In this document: piece by piece, positions 1 through 10,945 of the stretch | Position numbering within the stretch: position 1 is the first letter of the stretch | How the letters are laid out: every line of letters begins with the position of its first letter | Origin: Dendrolimus kikuchii | Lineage: Eukaryota; Arthropoda; Insecta; Lepidoptera; Lasiocampidae | Direction of reading: 5' to 3' | NCBI GenBank assembly: GCA_019925095.2 | Contig: CM034388.1 | Location: 29,766,934 to 29,830,933, forward strand | Length of the DNA stretch: 64,000 bases | Translations under genes and position numbers: made by a program | Notes under the pieces: model-generated | What the model saw: only the letters and a program-made list of their open reading frames with translations | Databases searched by the model: none | What the model was told of the DNA's origin: nothing

Positions 1-488
1 TAAGCCGGAAACACTTTTCAAAAATACAGTATTAAGTTAATATAGTAGATTTGTACGAAATATTAACGTTTGTAATAACAAATACATGCATTAATTGAAA
101 TTAACATTGTATTTTTTTAATGCGCTACTAATTGATGCATTAAAACTTCACTTTGACACTGAGGTTAACGCACTAATAGCTGATGTCATGTGGCATTTAG
201 ATAATTTTCGATTGTAAGCCAATTTATTTAAAATACGCAATAATTTAATTAAAATATCAGGGTAATCAGGAGATTACATTAAAAATTATTCAGGATTTTT
301 TTATAGTTTTTTTTTTCATCTGGCAACTCAATCGTGTTTGTCCCCCATTTAGCGTCTCGTGGCAAAAGTACAATAAAACAAATAGAATTGCTAGCGACAA
401 GATTATTTGTAGCGTCTTCTACTCACGTCAATGCACTTATTTGGTAGTTTGAAAAGTAAATTGTCTATTCTATAGGTATATATTTTTT
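1..488. other. AT-rich sequence without a recognisable gene
   Basis: Low-complexity AT-rich DNA. I see no open frame of note, no RNA gene and no clear repeat boundary before the family A retroposon that begins at 489. Confidence 0.5.
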
Positions 489-690
489 ATCCGTGCAGGA
501 ACGGAGAAAGAACAAAATTTCCTACGGCCGAGCGGTCTGTCGTAAGAGGCGACAAAACAACTCACGGCCGGGTAGTAGGGTATTTGTCCGACTGGATAGC
601 TACCACCCCTGGTCTAGAGTATGCCGCAATAACTTTGAGTTGTGTTCCGGCATTAGTGACCAGCTCCCAGTCTCCCTTAATCCTTTAGCT
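489..690 (+). mobile_element. Family A retroposon, copy 1, 3' truncated
   Basis: Family A is defined here as a roughly 310-bp sequence starting ATCCGTGCAGGAACGGAG and ending CTCCTGCAATAAAA. This copy begins with the standard 5' end and is lost after the region matching the middle of the family, so it has no A-rich tail. An open frame in it is a by-product of the repeat and not a gene. Confidence 0.85.
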
Positions 691-880
691 CACTATTAGC
701 ACATATGTGTCCGCGATGAGAGTGCAGATCGCGTTTGTGCACGTGATCGTTAATTGTGTTGTTGTCTCACTCTGTTTATATAGGAGTTGTATGATTTGTA
801 TGAAATGGGTATATTTTCTTGGCATATTACGAGATAGTGATAGTGTTAGTCTTGCGGCTTTTTGGTACATCAATAAGTAT

Positions 881-1042
881 TTTTTTTATTGCAGGAGATC
901 AACAGACAGGCAGACGGAAACATTCCACTTGATGGAAAGCGCAAAGTTGCTACAAATGCGCTGCTGCTCTCTTAAGGGAAACTGGAACCTGGTCACTAAT
1001 GCCGGAACACAAATCAAGGTTGTTATGGCGACATACTTTACC
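881..1042 (-). mobile_element. Family A retroposon, copy 2, 5' truncated
   Basis: The A-rich tail is seen as a T-run followed by ATTGCAGG on the + strand. The sense 5' half is missing and about 20 bases are deleted near the tail. Keeping the tail while losing the 5' end is what target-primed reverse transcription leaves. Confidence 0.85.
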
Positions 1043-1197
1043 TGAAGAGTCAACGAGTCGTTTTGATAGATTAATTTCTATATATTTAAATATAAAAGCA
1101 ACTAGATCCAAATACAGTTAGTAGAGCTTAAAAATCTGCTTTAGTAATTTGAAACTAGCAGAATTGGTCCTCTACATGAGTACCAACATGAGAAGAC

Positions 1198-1507
1198 TTT
1201 TTTTTATTGCATGAGTTCAGCAGACAGGCAGACGGCCCACTTGATGGAAAGCGGTTACCATCGCGTATAGACATTTGCAACAGCAAAGTTGCAACAAATG
1301 CGCTGCTGATCTCTTAAGGGAGACTGGAACCTGGTCACTAATGCCGGAACACAACTCAAGGTTGTTATGGCGACATACTTTAGACCAGGGGTGGTAGCCA
1401 TCCGTCGGGCAAATGCCCTACCACCTGGCTGTGGGTTGTTAAGTCGCCTCTTACGCCAGGCCGCCCGGCCGCAGGAAATTGTATTCTTTCTCCGTTCCTG
1501 CACGGAT
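1198..1507 (-). mobile_element. Family A retroposon, copy 3, full length
   Basis: Full-length reverse copy, from the T-run before ATTGCATG to CACGGAT. It stands 40 bp from the oppositely oriented partial copy 4, so transcripts crossing both could fold back. Confidence 0.9.
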
Positions 1508-1546
1508 AAAATATATATATAATTGTATATCGATAATTGTCTTGAG

Positions 1547-1653
1547 GGTTAAGAGAGCAGCAGCGCATTTGTAGCACCTTTTCTGTTACAAATGTCCATA
1601 GGCGATGGTAACCTTCCCATCAAGTGGGCCGTCTGCTTATCTGCTAAACTCAT
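1547..1653 (+). mobile_element. Family A retroposon, copy 4, 5' truncated
   Basis: Only the 3' third is present (from AAGAGAGCAGCAGCGC to CTGCTAAACTCAT). The A-tail has decayed. It forms an inverted pair with copy 3. Confidence 0.8.
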
Positions 1654-2161
1654 ATAGTAAACACATCGCTGGTTGGCGAGAATACCGGCCCAACTAAAAA
1701 TTATCGATTTTAGAGAATGAGGTTTTTAAGTTTTTTTTAAAACGTTTTAATCCATATCTCAGAATGTATTTGGATTAATGAGGGTCTGACATTACTAAAT
1801 AAAAACCAACTTATAGAGGTAATAAAACAACTAAATATAATTTAATTTTTTTATTAAAATGATGAAAAAAAATCGTGAAATAAACTCCCGATCAGACATC
1901 AGTCGTTATTCTTGAGACTATTAATTACAAAAATCAACATAATTTAGCGTTAAAGGCTCCTAATAGAACAAAAACAAGATCTACAAAATTGTTTAAAGCA
2001 TAACTTGCACTTACAGTAACCAAATTACATTTATGTAACATACAACTTAACTTAATAAGTAATTAAAAAAATTATTTCTCCAAAATATATGAAATAAAAG
2101 TAAAATGTTCAACATTGTCATCCAAAAAATAAACGCGTTGAAACCTCAAAATGTAAGTTTT
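1654..2161. other. AT-rich spacer, no feature seen
   Basis: About 500 bases of AT-rich sequence with short A-runs. I see no open frame, splice-flanked exon or family member here. Confidence 0.5.
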
Positions 2162-2480
2162 ATCCGTGCAGGAACGGAGAAAGAATACAATTTCCTGCGT
2201 TAGGGCGGCCTGTCGTAAGAGGCGACAAAACAACCCACAACCAGGACGTAGGGCATTTGCATGACTGGATGGCTACCACCCCTGGTCTAAAGCATGTCGC
2301 CATAACAACCTTGAATTGTGTTCCAGCATTAGTGACCAGGTTCCAGTGACCCTTAAGAGAGCAGCAGCGCATTTGTACCACCTTGGGTGTTGTAAATGTA
2401 CTATAGGCGATGGTAACTGCTTTCTATAAAGTGGACCGTCTGCCTGTCTGCTGCATTCCTGCAATAAAAAAATTAAAAAA
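2162..2480 (+). mobile_element. Family A retroposon, copy 5, full length with A-rich tail
   Basis: Complete copy with its A-rich tail ending near 2480. The tail directly abuts the minus-strand coding-like segment at 2481-2700 and probably interrupted it. Confidence 0.9.
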
Positions 2481-2700
2481 CTTTTCTGTACACGATGGTC
2501 GAAGTCGCCGTTCTCGTACAATTTTCTTATTTTTACTTACATATTCCTTCTCTGTGTTTCGTAGACATTTTGCCACATTAATTTTCCAAAGTTCTGGCTT
2601 CGCTTTCCTCTTTAGTGTTAAAATTTGGATTGAATTACGTTTTTCTAAATTCTCTTCTACTTTCTCATCCGAATCTAACGACGGATAATTATTTTCAACA
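2481..2700 (-). pseudogene. Fragment of a basic protein, probably transposon-derived
   Basis: The minus strand is open for about 72 codons. It reads acidic residues first, then a Lys/Arg-rich stretch containing KAKPELWKINVAKCLRNTEK and ending RRLRPSCT. The pattern of a basic W-x-x-N-x-x-K segment, then KEY and R-P-x-C resembles a Cys-rich domain that I recall from uncharacterised insect proteins and transposon-encoded ORFs. That recollection is from memory and unverified. The frame stops where family A copy 5 is inserted, so it cannot be an intact gene here. Sequence further upstream on the same strand (to about 3124) is Ser/Asn-rich in another frame and may be the decayed N-terminus. Confidence 0.35.
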
Positions 2701-3124
2701 TGAAAATTCCGATCTGTGACACTATCATCCTATGAGAAGTCTTTTTCTTTCTTAGCGTCTTCATTTCCAACATTCACAGCGGTAAATTTGACGCTTGTGG
2801 TTCACTTTATGTTTGTAAATTGCTAGGTATCTGATTCTGCGTGTCTTATTTCATACTAATATTTACGTATTCTATACTTACCCTATTTTCTTTGGTTACA
2901 TTTTCTATACTATGGCTATTGACATATACATTATTTGAATTAGTCATGTCTTCGTTTTTTCTATTACACTGTACTATTATTCTATTATTAGAATTTGAAC
3001 TAGAACACGAGCAGGAAGATTTTCTTGAAGAACACGATGATATGGATAGTGATCTGTGTCGCAAAATCAACCTATTTCTATCTGTATTATTGTCTAAAAT
3101 GTAATAAGCAATATTTATTAACAT

Positions 3125-4342
3125 AATAAATATATGTAAAACATAGTTATTATGTTCTATTTCAACAGATAATATTATTTCCTGATATGTTAATATAATT
3201 TATATAGTCCTCAACATTTTCACTGTACCTTCTTGAAGATGACTGCCTACTATTTTTATGCGATATCCATAAACTAAAACTATTATTACACCACTGACGC
3301 CAATGAAGGAAGAATAACTACTTTCTCATTCATTATCATTTGAAATGTTATGTTGACCCTCATTTAAATGATTTTTACTGGCCGCTTCCTTCAGTTTCAA
3401 AAAAAAAACATTCGTTCTCCCATCTAGATGTCCCTAGATTCCTTTACCTTTGGATAAAATTGACTTAAACAAATAATAGAACGTCAATAATTACATAACT
3501 TTATATATAACGTAAAAACATAATACTCCAAAATACAATCCCAAAATTTCCTGAATAAACGCATTTCGTTATAAGAAATAATTTCATTTACATTTTTTCA
3601 AGAATAGTGACATTTTTTTAATTACGACAACGTAAAATTTGTTGCTTTTTCGTGAATAAAGACTAAAATCAAACAAAGTCAGTATATAATACGATATAAC
3701 AAGAAAAATGTTCGTATTTATTCAAGAATACAGGCATAAACCAAAATAGGGCATAAAAAGCACTTACTTTTTTCAAAAACAATGACGAATTACGAAATAT
3801 GTCAATATTCTTTAAAAATATGTGTCCATTATAGCAACCGAACTCTAAAAACGTCTGTATTTATGATAATCGACCGTGCATTCTCTCTATTGTCGTCGGT
3901 GCAACTGAATTGAGCCTGTGTTTGTGATATACCATAGCGTATTTTGGCTCAAATGAATAGTGACGCTCTCTCTTTCTAGCGAACGCTAGCGCGAAATTGA
4001 CTGTTCGTCTTTATTCATAATAAAATATCAGCAATTTATGATCGTTCTGCATACTTAGTTCAATTTCGAATGATTTTGGAATGCGTCAGTATTCTCGCAA
4101 ACCAGCGACATGTATATATGATAGGAAGTATACACCTTCCTTAAGTTATTATTTACAAAGAAGGGCCTTACTTCTGTTTGTATCAGCAAAACTCGAAAAT
4201 GTATTGATGGATTGAATTTGTTTTAATGAAATAATGTTTTATGTACTTTTATTCCAAGTTCCCAAGGGAAGGGGAACTCTAAGTGTTTTGTAAGGTATTA
4301 GATAAGAACGATTGGTAAGTGATGTACTTCAGCAAAACGTAA
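3125..4342. other. Long AT-rich stretch without a supported gene
   Basis: About 1.2 kb. The T/C-rich part near 3870-4010 is slightly richer in GC and looks unique, but no coding exon or RNA fold could be supported. Confidence 0.45.
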
Positions 4343-4656
4343 GTGAAGGTAAGGAAAGGAATGCTCCGGTAGTTCGGGCATGTGGAAAGAATCCATGATG
4401 AAAGAATGACTAAACAGATATACAATGCAAAAGTGGATGGATGCAGAAGTCGTGGAAGGCCACAACACACCTTCCATGATCAAATTGATCGTGTACTAGC
4501 AGAAGGTGATGTCAGGAGCCTTAAGAACAGACGAGCGTGCATGACAAGAGCTATGAATGTCAAAGAAGCATGTTAGGTGTGTAAGAATAAGCCTGAATGG
4601 CGCTCTGTTGTTCGTGCCTACCCCGCAAGGGAACTGGCGTGACGTTATGTATGTAT
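4343..4656 (+). mobile_element. LINE family B fragment 1 (3' end)
   Basis: Family B is a non-LTR retrotransposon whose ORF ends in YPARELA-stop followed by TATG repeats. This 5'-truncated copy starts inside the segment reading RKGMLRWFGHVER and runs to the tail. It has several substitutions, including an early stop in the SEVCKN region. Confidence 0.85.
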
Positions 4657-4965
4657 TTTATATAAAATCTTATATACAATATTATCTAAAATTTCTAAAC
4701 AATAATGTAATAAATTCTTGTTATTCACAACCTATTTAATTAAAATGATTTATCAATGACTGCAATCCGCTATTGTCCGCGGTTGTCCCAATTTGCTAAG
4801 TTTCATATACTGTAAAATTGTTAGAGGGATGGCGAGGTATTCTAAAAATGTTTGTGTCGAGTCAGTGTATGAAATGTATGTAAACAGTAAGGTTTCCTGA
4901 TTACAAGTAAAATGACCAGTTGCTGTTCTTTTCTCATCACAAGCCCTTCTGAGTTGTTGCAAGCA

Positions 4966-5068
4966 CTACTACTAATACTACTCCTATTACTACTACCACT
5001 ACTCCTATTACTAATACTATTACTCCTATTACTACTACTAATACTATTACCACTACTACTACTACTAA
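4966..5068. repeat. Trinucleotide microsatellite (ACT/ATT)n
   Basis: About 100 bases of nearly pure ACT and ATT triplets. On the minus strand it reads as Ser/Asn/Arg runs, which is an artefact of the triplet repeat. Confidence 0.9.
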
Positions 5069-5193
5069 GCAACACTATTAATTTTCTTTAGTTAAAATAT
5101 GTAAAATGCAGTTCTATAAAATCATAACAGTAGTCCATACAAACAAGCCTATTACGACGATCATTAAATATCTATTAATATTAATTATTGTGC

Positions 5194-5255
5194 TATATAA
5201 ATTAGAAGATTAGGAAGATTTTATAATAATAGTTCTTAAGATTTTGGTTACAAAG
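5194..5255 (+). promoter_or_regulatory. Candidate TATA promoter and non-coding exon 1 of the 10485 gene
   Basis: TATATAA at 5194-5200 is followed by an AGTTCTTAAGATTT start-like motif at 5231 and a strong donor, CAAAG|GTGAGT, after 5255. The start motif closely matches AGTCTTAAGATTT at the 15122 start site of the better supported gene. If joined to the acceptor at 10484 the intron is about 5.2 kb and full of repeats. The pairing is inferred, as another exon 2 may have been lost in between. Confidence 0.4.
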
Positions 5256-5559
5256 GTGAGTTTGATAGTGTGAATTATATACGTATTTAAATTCTTTAAG
5301 GCCTATGAAGTATTATAAGTACTACAGTGTTCATTTTGATCACTGTTGGCAACACTATTTATTAATTTTATTAATATTATTTTTAAACTTGTAACACTGT
5401 CGTTACTTTTTCTTTCTTTCCATTTTGGTTGTAGCCAAGGGCATACGTTTTTGTTATGTAAAAGTGATTTATTTATAAATTTTCACCACTAAGTGTTTAA
5501 CTTCTTTACCTACAATGACCAGGGTATGGCCTACACCATCAGCGTTGAACAAAATATAT

Positions 5560-5725
5560 TACACGTGCGACGAACTGCGCACAATCACTAGGAAATTCCG
5601 ATTGGTAGTTTGGACATGCAGAGAGAATGGATAAAAGTAGAATCGAGATATAGATGTATGACAGCATTGTGAATGGTAGAGCTGCTGCCGGTAGACTGCG
5701 ATGTACACACCATGATCAAATATAA
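5560..5725 (+). mobile_element. Decayed LINE related to family B
   Basis: Broken frames recall the family B segment around GHVER, QIYD and GRPR, then a HDQI-like sequence, but with many changes. It is an old relative lying just upstream of a younger family B copy. Confidence 0.5.
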
Positions 5726-5744
5726 GAAGAGTAAAAGAGAGGGA

Positions 5745-6224
5745 GGAACACTACGCGGTGCTGGTACCTACGCTCACGTATGGTAGCGAGAGTTGGGTAT
5801 GGAAGAAAGAGCATGAAAGTAGAGTAAACGCGGTTGAGATGCGAGCACTACGCAAAATATACGGAGTGACGCTCGCGGATCGCGTTCGTAATGCCGAAGT
5901 AAGAAAGAGAGTTGGTCTGAAAGAGAGTGTCGGGGTGAAGGTAAGGAAAGGAATGCTCCGGTGGTTCGGGCATGTGGAAAGAATGCATGATGAAAGAATG
6001 ACTAAACAGATATACAATGCAAAAGTGGATGGATGCAGAAGTCGTGGAAGGCCACGACACACCTTCCATGATCAAATTGATCGTGTACTAGCGGAGGGTG
6101 ATGTCAGAAGCCTTAAGAACAGACGAGTGTGCATGACAAGAGTTATGAATGCCAAAGAAGCAAGTGAGGTGTGTAAGAATGGGCCTAAATGGCGCTCTGC
6201 TGTCCGTGCCTACCCCGCAAGGTT
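5745..6224 (+). mobile_element. LINE family B fragment 2
   Basis: Open for about 156 codons from LVPTLTYGSESWVW through RALRKIYG, LRWFGHVERMHDERMTKQIY and GRPRHTFHDQIDRVL. These are features of the region after the reverse transcriptase in LINE ORF2. The copy stops at CCCCGCAAGG, just before the usual ELA codons and tail, where a Helitron-type repeat begins. Confidence 0.85.
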
Positions 6225-6227
6225 ATA

Positions 6228-6527
6228 AATAGTGTTAGTTACACTATTTATAACTCAAGAACGGCTGTACCGATTTAGCTGAAAATTGGTGGGGAGGTAG
6301 CTCAGAACCAGGAGACGGACATAGGATATTTTTATCTCGTTGGAACCGGTAGGTGGCGTTGAGATCGGGTTCTAGAATTCTCCTAATCACTTGAAGCGAT
6401 TTTGTTTTTTTTATGTTTGAGTGGGTTCCCGGATAGTTTAGATTCGCAATTAGAACCGGTAGTTGACGCTGGGGTCGGGTCCTAGATTTTTTTTTTCAAA
6501 GCAGGACTACGTCTGCCGGGTCGCTAG
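6228..6527 (+). mobile_element. Non-autonomous Helitron (CTAG end)
   Basis: Ends GTCTGCCGGGTCGCTAG followed by T, the usual Helitron 3' terminus. The 5' part resembles the 29.2- and 32.2-kb copies (ACTCAAGAACGGCTG, CCGGTAGGTGGCG). It joins directly to the truncated LINE on its left. Confidence 0.75.
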
Positions 6528-6688
6528 TTGAATATAGATTATAAACAATTTTTTTATATATTCAGTAAACCGTTTCGTAGCATAACACTATATTCTGTTT
6601 ATGCAGTCACGACATGTTTAATATAATTGAGTATCTACGAACTGTGTTTGTATGATTTTACAGTAAAAACTAAATACAAGTAGGTGTC

Positions 6689-6972
6689 ATCCGTGCAGGA
6701 ACGGAGAAAGAATACAATTTCCTGCGGCCGGGCGGCCTGTCGTAAGAGGCGACAAAACAACCCACAGCTACCACCCCTGGTCTAAAGCATGTCGCCATAA
6801 CAACCTTGAGTTGTGTTCCGGCATTAGTGACCAGGTGCCAGTCTCCGTTAAGAGAGCAGCAGCGCATTTCTAGCAACTTTGCTGTTGAAAATGTCTATAG
6901 GCGATGGTAACCGTTTTCCATCAAGTGGGCCGTCTGCCTGTCTGCTGACTTCTGCAATAAAATTTAAAAAAA
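6689..6972 (+). mobile_element. Family A retroposon, copy 6, internal deletion
   Basis: Both ends and an A-tail are present, but about 30 bases are missing between CCCACAG and CTACCACCCC. This removes the segment that contains the GGTAGGGCATTTGCCCGA motif. Confidence 0.88.
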
Positions 6973-7484
6973 GGTGTGACAATGTTAAGAAGAAGATTCA
7001 AACAAAGCATTGAGTCGTTTTTTAACAGAGGGAGCAGAATCGGCGAATATGTACGGAATTACTATATTTCATCATTCTGTGTAGGGTATAATGTTGACCT
7101 ATTCTGTTTCGTTCATAAGATCTCTCTCTATTAATTAAAGTACAAAAATAGCGAAACAAAGAAAGCTTCAAATTTGAAACATTACGCTTAACAAAAGTTG
7201 TTTGTTTTGTAAGAAAAAAAAGTAATTTTCTTTGGTTGAAATAAATTATATTTTGTACGTGCGAAGGTTCGAAAATGATTTCAGAGGTACAAGATAAATG
7301 TTTGAAGTGAGGTTCCGAGCCGTATTCTTTTAATTAGACTTATACTTGACATTTTATAAAACCCCTCAAGACTGTCTCGAGGGTTTTTAAATTATTATTT
7401 TGTTTATTCACTTTAGAATTTACGCTTAGAGTAATAATGCCTAGGAAGCAATCAACCAACCAAAAATAAGTCATAAGTACATAC
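6973..7484. other. AT-rich spacer, no feature seen
   Basis: No open frame or repeat family recognised. CCCTCAAGACTGTCTCGAGGG at about 7363-7384 is an isolated short inverted repeat. Confidence 0.45.
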
Positions 7485-7966
7485 ATACATACATAACTTC
7501 AAGCCAGTTCCCTTGCGGGGTAGGCACGAACAACAGAGCGCCATTTAGGCTTATTCTTACACACCTCACTTGCTTCTCTGACTTTCATAACTCTTGTCAT
7601 GCACGCTCGTCTGTTCTTAAGGCTCCTGACATCACCTTCTGCTAGTATACGATCAATTTGATCATAAAAGGTGTGTCGTGGCCTTCCATGACTTCTGCAT
7701 CCATCCACTTTTGCATTGTATATCTGTTTAGTCATTCGTTCCACATGCCCGAACCACCGGAGCATTCCTTTCCTTACCTTCACCTTGACACTCTCTTTCA
7801 GAGAAACTCTCTTTCTTACTTCGGTATTATGAACGCGGTCCGCAAGCGACGCTCCGCAGATTTTACGCAGTGCTCGAATTTCGACCGCGTTTACTCTACT
7901 TTCATGCTCTCTCTTCCATACCCAACTCTCGCTTCCATACGTGAGCGTAGGTACCAGCACACCGTT
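7485..7966 (-). mobile_element. LINE family B fragment 3, long open frame
   Basis: The minus strand is open for 159 codons from GVLVPTLTYGSESWVWKREH to YPARELA-stop, followed by the CATA-repeat tail on the + strand. HDER is deleted after GHVER. It is 5' truncated at the same region as fragment 2. Confidence 0.88.
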
Positions 7967-7985
7967 AAAAAAATACATAATGTAA

Positions 7986-8225
7986 TTAAATAATTTTAAA
8001 ATTAAAAAATTCCTCTATTGAGTCAGGCGTCTGCTCGATAAGATAACTATTTAATCTCTTCTTAAAAGAACCGAGACTTTCGGATTCTTTTATATTGAGA
8101 GGCAGTCTATTGTAGATTAAAGGTCCCATTACATGTACCGTCTTGCTCATTAGAGAGCGAGCATGATATGGCCGAGAGCCTTGCCCTGCCCCGAGTGGAG
8201 TAAGAATGAGTGCTGCCACGTTCAG
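7986..8225 (-). mobile_element. LINE-like ORF C-terminus fragment
   Basis: A 77-codon minus-strand frame reads GPLIYNRLPLNIKES and SFKKRLNSYLIEQ. The signature Y-N-x-L-P-x-x-I-K...F-K-x-x-L is common at the C-terminus of several LINE ORF2 proteins (established pattern; clade not assigned). It abuts LINE fragment 3. Confidence 0.45.
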
Positions 8226-8260
8226 CGAAAGTATCCATGTTTACAAATATACAACTATAC

Positions 8261-8718
8261 TGTTACACGCCGACAAAATTGGACGCACACCTGCCTACTA
8301 TAAAACACACGCTATTACATTTCTGCATTTTGACTTCTTTTGTGTTTAAAATTTGTAATTAAAAAAACAGCCTATTGTGTATTGCAATTTTTTATGGCAG
8401 TCATTAGACAGGTGTGTCGAACTGATTCTAAGAAATTCGATCTACGCGGGCCCGTAGCGAAATTGTGTCGGTGCAGTATAAAGCAATGGCCCAATGAAGA
8501 GATCGGCAGTCTAGCGACAATCGCAAGCGAGGCAAGACGTATGTACATTCGATAATCGATATAGTGACGGACTTTGCGCGTGTTATTGAATCGTGCATTA
8601 CGTTTGTACTGGTTGTGCCCAGTTATATTTGTATCTATGTTATACGTGTTTGTATAGTTCTAATAAATTCTACAGTAATTCCAACGGCATTTTAATTCGA
8701 TTCCTGTAACTCGTAACA
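8261..8718 (+). mobile_element. Solo LTR 1 of an LTR retrotransposon
   Basis: 458 bp, starting TGTTAC and ending GTAACA, a short inverted repeat typical of LTR ends. The four bases ATAC occur directly before (8257-8260) and after (8719-8722) as a target duplication. The 3' 200 bp matches the elements at 45248-45740 and 63210-63681. No internal pol or gag is adjacent, so it is a solo LTR. A 4-bp duplication suits Ty3/Gypsy-type integration (inference). Confidence 0.82.
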
Positions 8719-9039
8719 ATACTATGAATAAAACTATACTTACAAAATAACAAAGTTTATATGTAAAAAAAATATTCTAAATCACTGTCCCCGCCGACAG
8801 CGATTTGGAATTACGTGCTCAAAATACTGGACGCATTTCCGCGTTGGATGGCAATGCTGATAGTTTCTTGCAAAATTGCTTTCAGAGTTGAAGCACAAAA
8901 TCAATCGATGTGTGCGTGAGTGCCGTGTAATTATTTTCGCTCACACGTACATAAAGGCACAAAGAATGTTGCAAGTAAATAGTCTTTATTGTATAACCAG
9001 TGCGGGCCGTTGTATCAAACGGCCAAATAGGTTCGTGGA

Positions 9040-9220
9040 ATACGAGGGGGAAGGGTAGAAGAGGCACTCCGACGCAAAGCCGCGAGAGTCGACACTCGTC
9101 AGTCCGCGTATAGCTCACGCAGTGGCGAGTCGTGTGCCTGATACATTTTCCGTACCTTCATTCACACCGCGTGTTTCGCGAGATATTACCGGAGAAGGCT
9201 TGCAGCCCCATCCGTGCATT
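9040..9220. other. CpG-rich unique segment, possible regulatory DNA
   Basis: A GC- and CpG-richer patch with a CACTCGTCAGTCCGCG start-site-like motif at about 9096-9111 (arthropod Inr TCAGT). No TATA box or donor could be tied to it. Confidence 0.2.
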
Positions 9221-9282
9221 TTTTTCTAAAGTTTATGTACTAATTCCTATATTTGTTTTTCGTGTAAATTGATATAAATGTT

Positions 9283-9601
9283 CTGTGCAGGAACGGAGAA
9301 AGAATACAATTTCCTGCGGCCGCGCGGCCTGTCGTAAGAGGCGACAAAACAACCCACAGCCAGGTGTTTGGGCGTTTGCCCAACTGGATGGCTACCACCC
9401 CTCGTCTAAAGTATGTCGCCATAACAACCTGGAGTTGTGTTCCGGCATTAGTGACCAGGTTCTAGTCCCCTTTAAGAGAGCAGCAGCGCATTTGTAGCAC
9501 CTTCGGTGTTGCAAATGTCTATAGGCGATGGTAACCGCTTTCAGTCAAGTGGGCCGTCTGCCTGTCTGCTAAACCCCTGCAATAAAATATCAAATAAAAA
9601 A
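9283..9601 (+). mobile_element. Family A retroposon, copy 7, full length
   Basis: Complete copy with an AATAAAATATCAAATAAAAA tail. The sense 5' end reads CTGTGCAGG instead of CCGTGCAGG. Confidence 0.9.
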
Positions 9602-9995
9602 GTGTAAAACCAACGGAATAAACGGGTTTTCTTTTGTGACGTATAGTTTTCTTCTGTTAATATTAGTTACCCTGACAGTATCTTTCTATAAAGTAGGGAA
9701 TTGGAACTATTGGAGAGTATATTGAGACGTTTATCTTACGGACTGACGGAACCGACGCGTCGACAAGCGAACTGAGACTTTAGATGCCAGTAAACGGCTT
9801 CACTTCTACTCGGGTTCTAAGCGTATTAACTCTATGGATTTACGGCTACGAGATATTCATAGATTTTTAGGTACCTGCAATCCGTGAAGGTCAGCGGGCT
9901 TTATTTGTGGTTATTTATTCCCAATCGCCGCCGACAGCGATTTGGAGTCAATTTTTTACTTATAGATGTATATTATCTTTTAAGTATAGTTTCTG

Positions 9996-10319
9996 AGGAG
10001 TGACGCTCGCGGACCGCGTTCGTAATACCGAAGTAAGAAAGAGAGTTGGTCTGAAAGAGAGTGTCGGGGTGAAGGTAAGGAAACGAATGCTCTGGTGGTT
10101 CGGGCATGTGGAACGAATGACTAAACAGATATACAATGCAAAAGTGGATGGATGCAGAAGTCGTGGAAGGCCACGAGATACCTTCCATGATCAAACTGAT
10201 CGTGTACTAGCGGAGGGTGATGTCACGAGCCTTAAGAATAGACGAGCGTGCATGACAAGAGTTATGAATGTCAAAGAAGCAAGTGAGGTGTGTAAGAATA
10301 AGCCTAAATGGCGCTCTGT
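9996..10319 (+). mobile_element. LINE family B fragment 4, within the intron of the 10485 gene
   Basis: Starts at GAGTGACGCTCGCGGACC and runs to GGCGCTCTGT, so the ELA end and TATG tail are missing. It lies 166 bp upstream of the signal-peptide ATG, so it is probably intronic. Confidence 0.8.
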
Positions 10320-10484
10320 ATGTAAGTATAGTTTTATTTAAACTAAATAATTAAAATTAACAAGTTGACGGTAGGCTAAATAAAACTTTAACAACATGTA
10401 TATTACTTGACATCATTGTCTTCCGTGATCACGGCTATTAAAAAGTGGCCGAAACGTTTATAATAAGATATTATTTCATTTTAG

Positions 10485-10748
10485 ATGAAGCTTTTTCTCA
10501 TGACCGTTGTATGTTTGAGCTGCGTGATGGCTGAAGTCCACTGGTCACATGATGGTCAATACCGTATCATAGAAACGGATCCTGTAACCAAGGTCAAGAT
10601 CGAAATACCAGTTGCTGTGCCTCCAATCGAACCATACCTGCCTGGTAGCTACATAGCTTTGAACCCTGGTTTCTACCCATTTGCCTCCATTCTAGGACTT
10701 AAAGTGTACCACCCGTTCGTCTACTCATATCAACAAGTCGCCAATTGA
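10485..10748 (+). CDS. Small secreted Pro/Tyr-containing protein, 87 aa
   Basis: The frame begins MKLFLMTVVCLSCVMA, a hydrophobic signal peptide with likely cleavage after Ala16. The mature chain is about 71 residues. It contains RIIETDP, then IPVAVPPIEPYLPG, and ends in an aromatic stretch with HPFVYSY. It has no Cys outside the signal peptide, no transmembrane segment and no known domain that I recognise. The ATG directly follows ATTTTAG, a splice acceptor, so the CDS is one exon and an intron ends at the start codon, as in the genes at 15900, 22544, 30845 and 62915. AATAAA at 10758-10763 is ten bases after the stop. The probable first exon is at 5231-5255 (inferred). Function is unknown; cuticle, silk or another secreted matrix peptide is possible. 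Confidence 0.75.
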   Translation: MKLFLMTVVCLSCVMAEVHWSHDGQYRIIETDPVTKVKIEIPVAVPPIEPYLPGSYIALNPGFYPFASILGLKVYHPFVYSYQQVAN

Positions 10749-10805
10749 AGAACATAAAATAAATATGTATTTTATTATTGAATTATTTATTATCCTTCTT
10801 AATCC

Positions 10806-10945
10806 TAGCTTTAATATTATAAATGCGGACACGAGTTTGTCTGGCTATCATACCTAAACTACTCAACCGATTATCACGAAATTATGCATACAAGTTAACA
10901 GGGGTACAAAAGAGGACATAAGGTATGTTCGGTTTTGTTCTAGTA
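10806..10945 (+). mobile_element. Helitron 5' fragment
   Basis: TTTAATATTATAAATGCGGA at the left is a common 5' region of short insect Helitrons. It is followed by ACTCAACCGATTATCACGAAAT-like text, and its 3' part is replaced by the next element. Confidence 0.45.

Noticed and set aside
2841..3104. 87-codon plus-strand frame that looks like a membrane protein with an acidic tail
   Set aside because: Hydrophobic runs come from T-rich DNA. There is no acceptor or promoter, and the minus strand is an equally plausible reading.
4842..5075. Ser-rich 77-codon minus-strand frame
   Set aside because: Produced by the ACT/ATT triplet microsatellite.
8257..8722. Possibility of a full LTR retrotransposon at 8.3 kb
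   Set aside because: No primer-binding site, gag or pol and no second LTR within reach; both flanks carry ATAC, so it is a solo LTR.
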